64,000 bases of DNA from Lepidostoma basale (GCA_022606425.2 JAHDVF020001307.1:402001-466000); one strand, 5' to 3'. Positions 53,090-62,870 are shown, numbered from the stretch's first letter. Program-made: numbers and translations. Notes: generated by a model not told the origin, from the letters alone.

Positions 53090-53640
53090 TAATAATAATA
53101 ATAAGGGCGCATTAAAACGTGTTTTAAATCTAAATGTGAACGCTGCATCTGATTGATATTCGCAATCGATTAGAAAGTATAATATAACAAAATATGCAGG
53201 TTTTAAATTGGGTATGAAATATGAAAAATATGAGTTTTCAGCTTAGATCTGAAATCTGTCGGATCATTTATGCATCTGAGGTGTGAAGGAAGATTGTTCC
53301 AAGCTGATGGACCGGCTACCGCAAACGCTCGATCCCCGAAATTTGTACTGGGGCAACGCTTCGGCTCAACTAATCTCCCAATTGCCGAGGAGTTCCCCGA
53401 GCGAATTTTGGATTTCCTTGTATTTAGGATGTCCGTTATACAGAGTTCGGATGTATCATTTGGACCCATTCCACGTAGCGCTTTGAAGACTGTCCAGCAA
53501 AGTTTATACTGGTTTTTTTCTGGACTCTTAAGCCAGTGAAGTTCTTTGAGATGTTGTGTTATATGGGATTTTTTTGGAATGTTCTGAGGATCCTTCTCTC
53601 AAATGCTGCAATGGATCCCGAATTTTTTTGTCAAGACCCA
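53090..53640 (-). mobile_element. LINE-F subfamily 3' end with (AAT)n tail
   Basis: AATAATAATAATAATAA, AAGGGCGCATTAAAACG, then a minus frame with NDTSELCITDILNTRKS, RAFAVAGPSAWNNLPSHLR and FRSKLKTHIFHIS. Distinct from the 11797 and 43272 copies. Confidence 0.8.
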
Positions 53641-54240
53641 TCAAGACAGCCTTAATCTATGTTTTATATATAATAATTTTGGAGTTTCTTTTTACTAGTT
53701 TGGACCTTAACTGTTTTATGATCCATATAACAATACTTCATTCTTTTTATTTGACACTGTAATATACTTGTTAAGTACTTTTCAATATGTTTCGAAGGCT
53801 ATACCTTCACTTTTATTTGATTTAGATTCCATACTTAATGTACTTATAAATACATTACGACCGATCTACGAAGAACAATTTTGTCTCTATAGAAATAAGT
53901 TCTTCGTAGGTTGGTCGACGCGTTGCCAGATTATCCGAGCGTTGATGTCACCGCTACATTTCTCTAAACATTCTGAGTAGTTCTGAGAACATATCAAACA
54001 TACAACGTTTAGATAACTCATTTGGTTCAACTACCTATATTACCATATTACAGAATAATCGAATCATTTTCTTTCAAATATAAAGCATAATCAAACAACA
54101 AATTAAAAAATACAATAAAAACAAATGAAATACGTTGATTTCCAGCAAGGATTCCAAACGTAATCTTGTATTGTAAGCATTCTACTTATGGCCTAATTAT
54201 GTGGTTGATTACAGAAAAACTGCAGTTTTAAAAATAGAAT
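53641..54240. other. mostly featureless; degenerate hammerhead at 53782-53815
   Basis: At 53782-53815 (minus) stem II GAAGG-TATAG-CCTTC and GAAACATATTG survive, but the core is gone. The rest is AT-rich. Confidence 0.4.
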
Positions 54241-54267
54241 TACACTTTGTATTTTTACACTTTTTCT

Positions 54268-54376
54268 TTTCGCAGACATGTTTCGATTGTGAATATAACC
54301 TTTTTCAATATACACATTTTAACACAAAATGTGTGCGATGAAAAAAAAAATGTTACAACCGAAACATGTCTAAAAA
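54268..54376. mobile_element. palindromic hammerhead-like element, degraded pair
   Basis: CTTTTCGCAGACATGTTTCG (minus unit) and CGAAACATGTCTAAAAAAG (plus unit) face outward. GAAAC, ACATGT and GUC are kept in both. The cores are GCGATGA (plus) and unrecognisable (minus). Confidence 0.5.
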
Positions 54377-54630
54377 AGTAAAGTGTTGTCAAATGTGTAT
54401 CCACAACACAAAGATAATTAATGTCATTAATCAACAAATGTTTAAATGTTTATATTTATTTCTGAAGTAGACACACTACGCCTTTAGCACTTAAAAAAAA
54501 TTAAATTAAATAAGTTTGACTTCATATAAAGTATTGTATATTTAGAGATTATTATTGAATTATTATTATTGAATGTTTATATGCTATGGATATCTTGGGT
54601 ATCTGCGTGTCCCGTGGTATTTATTCTCTT

Positions 54631-54676
54631 CGCTCGACGTTTCGGATATCATTACTGACTCAATCTTCAGAGTAAT
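54631..54676 (-). ncRNA. hammerhead-like motif, weak
   Basis: The minus strand has CTGAAGAT, an unpaired 18-nt region, CC, GAAACGTCG. Core and GAAAC are present without a good stem II. Confidence 0.3.
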
Positions 54677-54740
54677 TAATGATTGTGTGTGATGGATAAA
54701 TAATATATTATTTATTAAAAATTCAAGTTTATTTACATTT

Positions 54741-54905
54741 AAGTCGGGTGGTGGGTGGTCCGGGGAACAGAACGCTTGACCCCTGATCCAGGGGACTTGG
54801 GTTCAAGCTTGGAAACGACCCGATTCCTTCTTCATGATGATGAGCTATATTCTGCCCATATTGAAGATTGTAAAATAAATTCTCATGCCATTGATTTAAA
54901 TCCTT
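54741..54905 (+). mobile_element. SINE-1 copy
   Basis: GGTGGTCCGGGGAACAGAAC, GGGTTCAAGC, body to AATCCTTGG. Tail short. Confidence 0.8.
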
Positions 54906-56062
54906 GGGAGAGATTTTTATAAATTTATTATAGTGACATGTGCCTTATTTAAATTCTACAAGATATAATTTAATTGTATAATTTCTAAATAAATAAAAAA
55001 CGTTTTTTTTATATTTTAAATGGTAACCCTTTACCGTAAATAAAATTTATGACACCAAAAGAGATTTGGTTCAGCATCTGGAAAGATTATCTTATATCTA
55101 CAGGGAATCTTTTATCTTAAATTTTTTAACAAAAAATATTAAAACCCTTATCAATTTATTTATTGGTTGGTTAACAAAAAACATTATAATACCTTACAAC
55201 CAATAGAACACAAGCGCATTATACGTATTATTTTTGTCCCAAATTTAAATAATACATAAAACGAAGATCACTCAGAAATTTGATATTCAATAATCCGTAA
55301 TATATTAATCCTTCAGCTCTTTTCATTCTATTAAAATCTTTTACAACGGTAGTAAAAAAAGAAGCGATGAATTTTTATTGTAAAAGTAATTTAAATAACG
55401 ACCACTTCCATAATAAGGGTGAGAATAGAACGCAAAGAAATAAAATATCGTGTTACACACGTGTATAATGAGGCCGGGTGAGTACATAGCTATGTCTTTT
55501 GTTATCGTCCTCTTCACAACATGTCGGCCATGCAGCCTCCCATCTCCCGTGGTCCAGTGAATAGAAAACTTCGATTCATATTCAAATGATTAGTATCTTC
55601 TGTTTGTTTAAATATGCGTCCACCAAACCGAGACAACATAAAAGAAATGTCGGGTTTTGAATTGAAAATTAACCTTAACCATACCTATGTCAAAGTTTCG
55701 AGACGCACAATTTTGACGCTTATCATATTATGGATTATGGATCAATTTTGTGTGCTGCTTGCGTGGATGTGTTACTGTCGGGACGCGGGTATTACTGATG
55801 TCCTTGAGGAATTCCAGTGTGGACTTGTAGTGAGGGTACCTACTCAGATTGTCCGGTCTATTTTACACTGAATCTAGTCTGTATACAAAGGACGTTTAAT
55901 TGTAAGGAAAGTGCCCTCTTATAAAACGTAAAATTGGATATCAAAAGGGTATTTATTCATCTTGACGAGGGGCAATAATGGTACAGGAGGGAACTGTAAA
56001 GTGACGATTGATTTTAAATTGACCTATGGTTTCAAAAATAAGAAATTGAAATTAATGGATGG
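54906..56062. other. no gene recognised
   Basis: An 85-codon plus frame (55614-55871) includes a hydrophobic stretch (ILTLIILWIMDQFCVLLAWM) that could be a membrane segment, but no family is recognised and no splice support was found. Confidence 0.35.
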
Positions 56063-56345
56063 ATATCATGATATACTCTCCGAGATCGTGTCCGTAATGC
56101 AGACATTAGAAAAACTTGCAAAATAGAGGACATCGTTTGGTGGAGTAGATCTAAAAGAAAATACTAGAAGGACCATGTAGCCAGAATGGATAGTGACAGA
56201 TTCGCATATACAGCCGCTTATGAAATCCCTCCGGACACCGTCCACCTTAGAGATGGAGGGACAGTTAGACCTTATCATCCCAGGAGAAATGATTTCTGTG
56301 ACATAGATCGTGAGATCTATGACACAGAAAAAGAAGAAAAAAACA
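56063..56345 (+). mobile_element. LINE-B-related 3' end, GAA tail
   Basis: LRDRVRNADIRKTCKIEDIV, WWSRSKRKY then broken sequence and AAAAAGAAGAAAAAA. The same subfamily as 9728-10098. Confidence 0.6.
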
Positions 56346-56755
56346 AAATGATGATCAGAAAGGAATGTAGACCGATAGGAAGTAAAAGGTCATCCAATAA
56401 GGACGGGTTGATGTTGACAGCCTGTGGCGGCCATGTTGTTTTTGCGGCGTCTTTCAAATTTGTTGTTTATTATTCAGTCACTAATGCCAAATCACCATGG
56501 ATAGTTACACGATTGAACGTCATGTTCAAATGATAAAATTTTATTATCAAAATGAGTATTTGTAACTGCAAACGTCGCGCGCGTTGCGCCCATTCGCAAA
56601 AAAAATCATGTTATTTAATAACAGTGTTTTAAATTTCAACATTTTACAATGTTGAATTATCCTAATGTTTCAGCTAAAATAATGGATTATCTAATATTTT
56701 CTTCTATGTTCGCCATACTTTGTGTTGTGGATGTTTTATTTGTATTTTTATTTTA
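56346..56755. other. no gene recognised
   Basis: A 115-codon plus frame begins in LINE-B and continues to 56533 without a domain. Confidence 0.4.
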
Positions 56756-56810
56756 TTTATATACTTTGTATAATTAACACTATTAAAATTACAACACTAT
56801 TAAAATTACA

Positions 56811-56851
56811 TATCAGACATGTTTCGGACAACCAGCCCTTCTTAAGTGATA
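56811..56851 (-). ncRNA. hammerhead motif, core mutated
   Basis: Same structure as the plus partner, but the core is CTTAAGA (G5 to T), which should abolish activity. Stem II GGGC/GTCC has a C-G and G-U weakness. Confidence 0.6.
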
Positions 56852-56941
56852 CATATTTAAAATATAATATTATAAAATGGTTTACAAATATGATCGATTT
56901 TCATTTCTGTCAAAATATTAAATATGTAATTTTATAATATG

Positions 56942-56982
56942 TATCACTGAAGAAGGACTGGTTGTCCGAAACATGTCTGATA
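56942..56982 (+). ncRNA. hammerhead ribozyme, intact architecture
   Basis: Stem I TATCA/TGATA (5 perfect bp); core CTGAAGA at 56947-56953; one extra A; stem II GGAC/GTCC, loop TGGTT; GAAAC 56968-56972; self-complementary ACATGT 56971-56976; predicted cleavage after C56977. Only position 7 differs from consensus, a tolerant site. One ACATGT can pair with a second copy, so dimer folding is expected. Confidence 0.75.
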
Positions 56983-57020
56983 TGTAATTTTAATAGTGCT
57001 GTATGTACAAAGTATATAAA

Positions 57021-57487
57021 AAAACCCAAATAAAATTATCTTATAATTAAATGTAAAAAAAAACACGTTTTGATCATCAACATAAATCGTTATAATCCGG
57101 CCCTGTACCTTTTTTAGTTGCTCTAATATAAGAAGGCATTGACTCGCTAAGACGGGAACAATAGTACAAAATTATAATGGTTAAGATTTGAGAGCAGGAC
57201 TGTATGGCCCTCGCGCTAAGGGACACCGATCCTTCACGGCCAGTAAAAGGGTGTCAGCTAGATGCGATTGCTTTGTAAACACATATCACAAATATATTCC
57301 TTGTCATAAATTATCTCCGCATAGCTGATGCTCCCCGAGATGACGCGGGGTCGTCGGCCGCCCTGGGAAGCGGCTTTATGACCCTTCGGATGACTCTATA
57401 CGAACGGTGGAATGGCAAAAGATATCGAACGCAATAAAAAAAAACTATTTTCAACTGCATTTCTTGTGTCATTTTTTTCCAATTTGT
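57021..57487. other. no gene recognised
   Basis: A GC-rich block at 57320-57400 (GACGCGGGGTCGTCGG) is not assigned. Confidence 0.4.
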
Positions 57488-58062
57488 GGTAGATTTCTTC
57501 TTATTCTTCCTCGGCCTATTCCCGTCCACTCCTGGAGAAAGGCCTCCTCCATTCGTTTCCATGTCACTCTGTCCTGTGCAGACTGCATCCAGGTTATTCC
57601 GACGTGTCTGTTCAGATCATCCTTCGACCGTAGTTGCGGTCGCACTGCACTTCTCTTTGCCGTCCACGGTTTCCGAGTCAGCAGTCTTCTTATCCACTTT
57701 TCATCTGAGCTTCTGGCTACGTGACCTGCCCATTGCCATTTTAGAGGCGCCACCTGGGGGATGATGTCAGTGACCTTTGTTTTTTCTCTTACCGTATCGT
57801 TTTTCACTCTGTCTCTTAGGCTTATTCTTAATATGGCTCTTTCCATGGCTCTTTTGGTCACTCGTAGTTTCTCGGCACTTTGTTTGGACAATGTAACAGT
57901 TTCAAGACCATGAGTACCAACTGGCAGAACGCAGGCTTTGTAGACTTTTCGTTTCAGGTTAATCGGTATTTTCCGGTTTTTAAGGATGTTTCCAAAATGT
58001 TTCCGAAAGCTGTCCAGCTTAGTCCAATTATTCTTTTTAGCTCTGTGGTTTGGTTATCTCGG
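57488..58062 (-). mobile_element. LINE-C 3' end, longest open copy
   Basis: The minus frame of 140 codons has QSAEKLRVTKRAMERAILR, KVTDIIPQVAPLKWQWAGHV, RKPWTAKRSAVRPQLRSKDD and VTWKRMEEAFLQEWTGIGRG. A GAAGAAAT remnant of the tail follows. Upstream is the LKRKVYKACVLPVG-equivalent. Confidence 0.8.
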
Positions 58063-58065
58063 CCA

Positions 58066-58275
58066 GCTATCTCTCCATCGTTTTGGGAATCTCTCTGGCG
58101 GACGCCGTCCTTCTGATGTTCCATGCAGAGCCATGTATGGAATTCTTATAGAATTCATTCTCTGGGCATGTTGTTACCTATACCATCGACATCATCGCCC
58201 TCATCTAACCACATCTTGAACCTCGTTGACGTCTCGGACTGTAGTATTCCCTACATGATCTTCCAGCAATTACAC
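58066..58275 (-). mobile_element. LINE-B internal fragment
   Basis: The complement of TLRVIAGRSCRE-like sequence and QNDGEIA. Joins LINE-C directly. Confidence 0.5.
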
Positions 58276-58384
58276 GTAATGTTTTATCCATAGTATACTT
58301 GCTCTTTGTTCTTATATCTCTATTCCTTCATATGATATCTCTCAGGCAGCCCGCCACAACTGTATCTTTATCTATTAGGTGTAC

Positions 58385-58735
58385 AACTTTGCTTCCGCCG
58401 TTTTTTTTTCAAATTTCAAGGCTTTATGGTGAAGAACTGGTTACTTACATTTATGATTCAAAGTATTTTCCATCGTTGGCCACTACTTTCTCCCATCTTT
58501 CGGGCAGCATACGAATCCCGTGTCGAAAAAACTCGTAATCTTTTGAGACGATCCACGAATCGATCCAAGTTTTCACTTCTCCATAAGAACGGAAGCGCTG
58601 GTCAGCCAGGCCGTGAGACATTGATCGAAACAAGTGATAGTCAGAGGGAGCAATGTCTGGAGAATACGGCGGGTGAGGTAGGACTTCCGCATCTTCGTAA
58701 ACCTTTTCTCTTCCACCGCAATGCCGGTCTTTGAC
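58385..58735 (-). pseudogene. mariner-type transposase C-terminal remnant
   Basis: The minus strand has PDIAPSDYHLFRSMSHGLAD, then FRSYGEVKTWIDSWIVSKD, FFRHGIRMLPERWEKV and VANDGKYF. This is the Tc1/mariner catalytic C-terminus with the final acidic motif (APSDYHLF). The N-terminal DNA-binding domain, the earlier catalytic aspartates and inverted repeats are missing, so it cannot move on its own. Confidence 0.88.
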
Positions 58736-58740
58736 GTCAA

Positions 58741-59257
58741 AATCTTCATTTATTATATATAGTTATTTACATTTTAATATCAATAATTTTTAGGCCAAAA
58801 ATGCTTTACCAAATACTTAATGATAAGTGCCTATGATATACCTATAGGAGTTGTTGCATACAAAAAGTATGTCAGATTAAAAGTGTCTAAATGTCCATCC
58901 TATTTTCCTCCCTGCTGAATTCGTTATAAAATAATAATACGTATTTTTTTTTGTTTTGAGTTCGTTTTTTTAGTGTCTCCTTTTCCCTTTTCACAGTGGA
59001 GATAATCTTGAATATAATTTCTTGAAGGGTATACAATAAAACTTGTATTATCTAGTCTTCCATTTAAGCTATGCTAATTCAAGAGTGTCGTTAAATGAAA
59101 ATAACAGCCACAAAGAATAATATTTCAAGACAAATTATGAGATAATATTTATTATTTTCAAATAGAATAGCTAACAAAAAAAACATTCTATTTAATTTTC
59201 ATTTGAAGCATTCACTTTGTGGTTAGACATTTTATCACTTATAGATATTAAATAATA
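58741..59257. other. no gene recognised
   Basis: AT-rich spacer. Confidence 0.5.
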
Positions 59258-59297
59258 AAACACTTTGTATTTAACCACGGTATGATTATTATAATTG

Positions 59298-59339
59298 ATG
59301 CCGACTAGTTTCGCTTGGACCCAAGCTTCATCAGGGCAT
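59298..59339 (-). ncRNA. hammerhead ribozyme, canonical core
   Basis: Stem I ATGCC/GGCAT (5 bp); CTGATGA exactly; one extra A; stem II GCTTG/CAAGC, loop GGTC; GAAAC; self-complementary ACTAGT; GUC, cleavage predicted after the C complementary to 59303. Every conserved hammerhead residue is present, and this is the strongest candidate. Confidence 0.8.
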
Positions 59340-59409
59340 TATAACAACTAAGTACGAGTATATACCCAAGCTTCGTCAGGGCAGTATGGTATAACAAAAT
59401 TTGATATAC

Positions 59410-59449
59410 TGCCCTGATGAAACTTGGGTTCAAGCGAAACTAGTTGGCA
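59410..59449 (+). ncRNA. hammerhead ribozyme, canonical core
   Basis: Stem I TGCC/GGCA (4 bp), CTGATGA, A, stem II CTTG/CAAG with an A-C mismatch at its base, loop GGTT, GAAAC, ACTAGT, GUU site (cleavage after T59445). Confidence 0.72.
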
Positions 59450-59663
59450 TCGATTATAGTAACCATACTCTGGTTAAATACTAAGTGTTTTAACATTTTA
59501 GTTATTTGATACAAATCTTCTTTTTCTTTTCTCTCTGAATACGCTAAAAAAACTTGAGTGATCCTTTCTTTGAATCATTCAAAATTATTTGCCTACATAT
59601 TTATATTATATATGTATACGCTTTGATATGTATATTATTATGTTGGCTACTACATATGTATAT

Positions 59664-59976
59664 ATGGATCGCTGCGTTGGTTCGGACATATGGAGCGCAT
59701 GGGTGAAAAAAGAATGGTTAAAAAAGTATACGTTAACGATGTAAGTGGAGTAAGGAGTCGAGGTAGACCGAGGAAAACATGGCATGACCAAATTAATCAA
59801 GTACTAAAGGTTGGTCATGTCAGAAGCCGGAAGAATCGACGTGCGTGTATGACTCGATGTATGAATGTGGAGGAAGCTAGAGAGGTATGTCAGGATAGAG
59901 TAGTGTGGCGGTCCATTCTCTCTGCCTACCCCTGCGGAGAAACGACGTGTTGGTTTGTTGTTGTTGTTGTTGTTGT
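59664..59976 (+). mobile_element. LINE-A 3' end, (TTG)n tail
   Basis: The frame has ERMGEKRMVKKVYVNDVSG, RGRPRKTWHDQINQVLK, YPCGETT, then GTTTGTTGTTGTTGTTGTTG. The TGC-loop hairpin is present. Nearest relative is the 39160 copy. Confidence 0.85.
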
Positions 59977-60237
59977 ATATTATGGTTTGGAATTCTATTG
60001 AACAATGTTTTACCAGTAAGTCATTTTAATTTTTTTTTCATTTTTTAGATTGTTGGAAGGTCTCTCCATTTTCGTATATTCATCACGTCCAACGCCATTG
60101 ATTTTTGATGCTCCTCAACATATCGCAATAAAATGTCTGCAGTTGTTTTTGCTTCGTCGTGGCCTATTTCTTCCTATATATGGTATATGTTTGCTGTCTT
60201 CGTATTCGCAGGCATCTTTACTGGCGATGTCGATTAT

Positions 60238-60365
60238 TTCCTAACTAATTAACCATCACGCCGTCTCCACGAAGGGGTAGGCATAAAGAATAGACTGCCA
60301 CAATTTAACCGATGCGGCACACATCTCTAGATTCCTCCACATTCATACAGCGAGTCATACACACA
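60238..60365 (-). mobile_element. LINE-A 3' fragment, variant
   Basis: CTAACTAATTAACC, CCACGAAGGGG, then an ACCGATGCGGCAC variant shared only with 61914. Confidence 0.65.
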
Positions 60366-60957
60366 CGCGCTTGGCACTGTTACATTGTATTGTAATAAAT
60401 AATATCCTTGGCCGTAAAATATTCATTTTCGAGTCCTTCGTCACTTTTTGTCATCCATCCCGTCACGTCTTCTGACTGTATATGATAGGCCGGTTAATCC
60501 GAGAACCGGTTGATCCGAGACCGATTAAGAAACTAAATCCTTTAGTTTTAAATTATAAGTAATAATAGCGGAGTCAATTGTTGTTACTCGTAATGTTTTG
60601 TGGTTACATTCCGTCCATCACATGTTTTGTAAACGTTATTATAATAAATGTGTGAGAAAATATGCAAATATTTTGTAAGCCCAGCATCCAGATCATTGTG
60701 CATTATGTGCGATTTGTTTGATAAGGGTAGAAACCACATAATAAATAAATTCTTCAAGATTTTCTCACGTCTACTGTTTTATAATACTTTCGATCTCACG
60801 CTATTAACGTGTTGATCCATTTTTATTGGTTATTTTTACATCACAACTCCTTTACCGCAACAGTATGTATGTATCCCATTAATGGGTTAATGTATGTATG
60901 ATACATTAACCCATTAACGTCCAGCATTATATTATAATAATGATAACACGCAACATT
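60366..60957. other. no gene recognised; perfect hairpin at 60879-60917
   Basis: TTAATGGGTTAATGTAT and its exact complement (17 bp, loop GTATG) form 60879-60917. The rest is AT-rich. A tripled GGTT.ATCCGAGA phrase lies at 60490. Confidence 0.6.
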
Positions 60958-60959
60958 TT

Positions 60960-61390
60960 TAAAATTAATTTAATAAAAGTAAAGTCATGATATACAAGGC
61001 ATATGTTCGCCCCATCATGACGTATGGAATAGAGCTCAAAGCCGATACCAAAAGAACTAAGAACCTTCTTAGAGTAGCAGAAATGCGAACCCTGCGCTCC
61101 ATCGCAGGCAAAACCCTCAGAGATCGGATCAGAAATGAAACGGTAAGGTCTGTCTGTGGTGTTGAGGACATAGTGAGATGGGGAAGAAGCAGAAGGCACT
61201 TTTGGAGAGACCACGTGGACCGGATGAATAATACAAGAATTGCAAAAATTGTTTTAGATGAAAACCCAAGCAGCAAGAAATTACCAGGGAGGCCGCCAAG
61301 AAGATGGAGAAATGGCTGGACATCATCATCCCAGGACAGCCCACCGTCACAAACAGGTCATATGACCTAAACTAAGAGGAAGAAGAAGAA
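60960..61390 (+). mobile_element. LINE-B 3' end, best copy, (GAA)n tail
   Basis: The 127-codon frame has YKAYVRPIMTYGIELKA, VAEMRTLRSIAGKTLRDRIR, VRSVCGVEDIVRWGRSRRHF, NPSSKKLPGRPPRRWRNGW and stops, followed by GAGGAAGAAGAAGAAGAA. RTE-like C-terminus (YGxE, RWG, GRPPRRW). Confidence 0.85.
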
Positions 61391-61434
61391 GAATTTTTTA
61401 TTCGAAAGTGTTTATTTCGTTTCGTAATATATTA

Positions 61435-61560
61435 TCTTCTTCGCTAGTTTTAATCCAAGGGATTGGTTTGCAGCAAAGTCTAATATTTTTTTTGGATCTT
61501 GGGATAACATTTGGGCTTTTTAATGTGGTTTTTCCCTTTGCTTTCCACATTTGTATACGT
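61435..61560 (-). mobile_element. LINE-I 3' scrap
   Basis: TCTTCTTCGCTAGTTTTAATCC and GGTTTGCAGCAAAG, as at 26833 and 34995. Confidence 0.45.
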
Positions 61561-61567
61561 CAGGTTA

Positions 61568-61905
61568 TTCTTCTTCTTTAGGCACCATGTCAGGTCTTCC
61601 TGACGTCGGCTATTACCCTGGCGTAGGCCTCTCTGTCCTGTGCCAGACGGAACAACTCCCCCACCCCCCTGGCTCTATGTAGCATCTCATTGTTGGTGAC
61701 CATATCAGTCCATGACACTTGAAACATTCTGCGATGGAACCACATTGCAAGTGCTTCTATACAGTTTATTGTGTTCACATTGCGAGTCCAGGTGGAGACT
61801 CCGTATAGTAATATGGACCAAATATAGCACTTGACCATCCTCTGTCTCAATTTTAAGTTGATGTTGTTATTGTCGAAGAATGGTCTCATATTATTGACAT
61901 GTACA
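61568..61905 (-). mobile_element. LINE-D 3' end, long open copy
   Basis: TTCTTCTTTAGGCACC tail complement. The minus frame of 99 codons has NLKLRQRMVKCYIWSILLYG, IEALAMWFHRRMFQVSW, TDMVTNNEMLHRARGVGELF and RLAQDREAYARVIADVR. Confidence 0.8.
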
Positions 61906-61913
61906 TCAGGTTA

Positions 61914-62030
61914 ACTAACTAACTAACCATCACGCCGTCTCCCCGAAAGGGTAGGCAGAAAGAATGGACTGTCACACTTTAATCGATGCGGCACTCCATC
62001 CTTCTCTTTTCGCCCCGCGGGAGACGCGGT
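61914..62030 (-). mobile_element. LINE-A 3' end, chimeric
   Basis: CTAACTAACTAACC, CCCCGAAAGGG, then ATCGATGCGGCAC. From 62000 unrelated GC-rich sequence follows (CCCCGCGGGAGACGCGG). Confidence 0.6.
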
Positions 62031-62394
62031 GTGATGGGTTGCGAACCTCATCGCCACCAATAGGCATCTCCCGCGCACACTTCGATCTTCCAACATCCAC
62101 AAAATAAATCTAAAACAAATAATACAAAATACAATGATATAAAATAAAATAACAAAATAAAAATAATTTAACACAAAATGTTCTTTTTAGATGGTGCACA
62201 TATTGTCTATTATATGATTTAATTAATGTTCCATGTATCCACCTTTTTTTTAATTAGCAGTAATTAGGCACTTAAAACCAACCAACATCAGCACGAACTT
62301 TAAAATAATATTGAAGAAATTATTCAAATTGTCATTGAAACAAATGAAAAATTTATTTTTACACCTGTCAAAATTATTTATATAAACGAAAAAA

Positions 62395-62540
62395 CTTGTT
62401 ATTTGAACCCAATACATCATACCGTATATAACTTTTTGACATTTGATTGTAGCTAATCAATTCTACACCAGACCAAAGACAGTGTGACAATCACATTGCC
62501 ATAGCAGGGAATCAAACTCGGGACCTACGGAATATTTTGT
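62395..62540 (-). mobile_element. SINE-2, partial
   Basis: TTATTTGAACCCAATAC (3' region), GACAGTGTGACAATCAC and GGGAATCAAACTCGGG (degenerate B box). The A-box end is lost. Confidence 0.7.
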
Positions 62541-62650
62541 ACTCGTATATCATATAAAAAAAAAGTTTTATAAATAAATTGGAAATTCTATTATAACTGT
62601 ATTATACAACTTTTCACACAATTTCAGATTGACTTCATTTAACAAAACAA

Positions 62651-62870
62651 TATTCTTCTTCTTTCGGTGCTGCGTCAGGTCCCCAACGTTGGCGATCACT
62701 GCAACAAAGGTATCTCTATCCTGCGCCACTTGGAACAGGTTCTGAACTCTTGTTATTCCTCTCCACTCTTAGATGTTCCACAGCCAGGACAGCTGCCTTC
62801 TACCAACTCCCCAACGTCCCTCCAATTTACCCATTAATATCAGTCGAAGGAGGTGGTATTTCTCTCCCCT
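62651..62870 (-). mobile_element. LINE-D 3' end, degraded
   Basis: TTCTTCTTCTTTCGGTGC, the VANVGDLTQHR-type ending complement and NLFQVAQDRDTF. From 62760 the frame is lost. Confidence 0.65.

Larger units (their letters stand above)
56756..57020. mobile_element. palindromic hammerhead element with an intact ribozyme
   Basis: Arms TTTATATACTTTGTA and TACAAAGTATATAAA enclose two outward-facing ribozyme units separated by an 85-bp AT-rich centre. The arms agree at nearly all positions over 65 bp, and the left arm has a 19-bp internal duplication. Confidence 0.8.
59258..59480. mobile_element. palindromic hammerhead element (ACTAGT family), two full ribozymes
   Basis: Arms AAAACACTTTGTATTTAACC and its diverged complement. 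It contains a minus unit (59298), a truncated minus unit (59361-59383: CTGACGAAGCTTGGG) and a plus unit (59410), the extra half-unit indicating internal duplication. Confidence 0.8.

Noticed and set aside
55614..55871. 85-codon frame with a hydrophobic stretch
   Set aside because: Could be chance in AT-rich DNA. No family resemblance or supporting context.
56346..57020. Penelope-type reverse transcriptase or GIY-YIG endonuclease near the ribozymes
   Set aside because: No RT or GIY-YIG motif was found near any hammerhead element. All RT-like sequence belongs to the LINE families.
60049..60244. Terminal exon after a strong polypyrimidine acceptor at 60048
   Set aside because: The phase expected from the 42906 exon gives a stop after 19 codons, and no polyadenylation context was convincing. 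Too weak to list.
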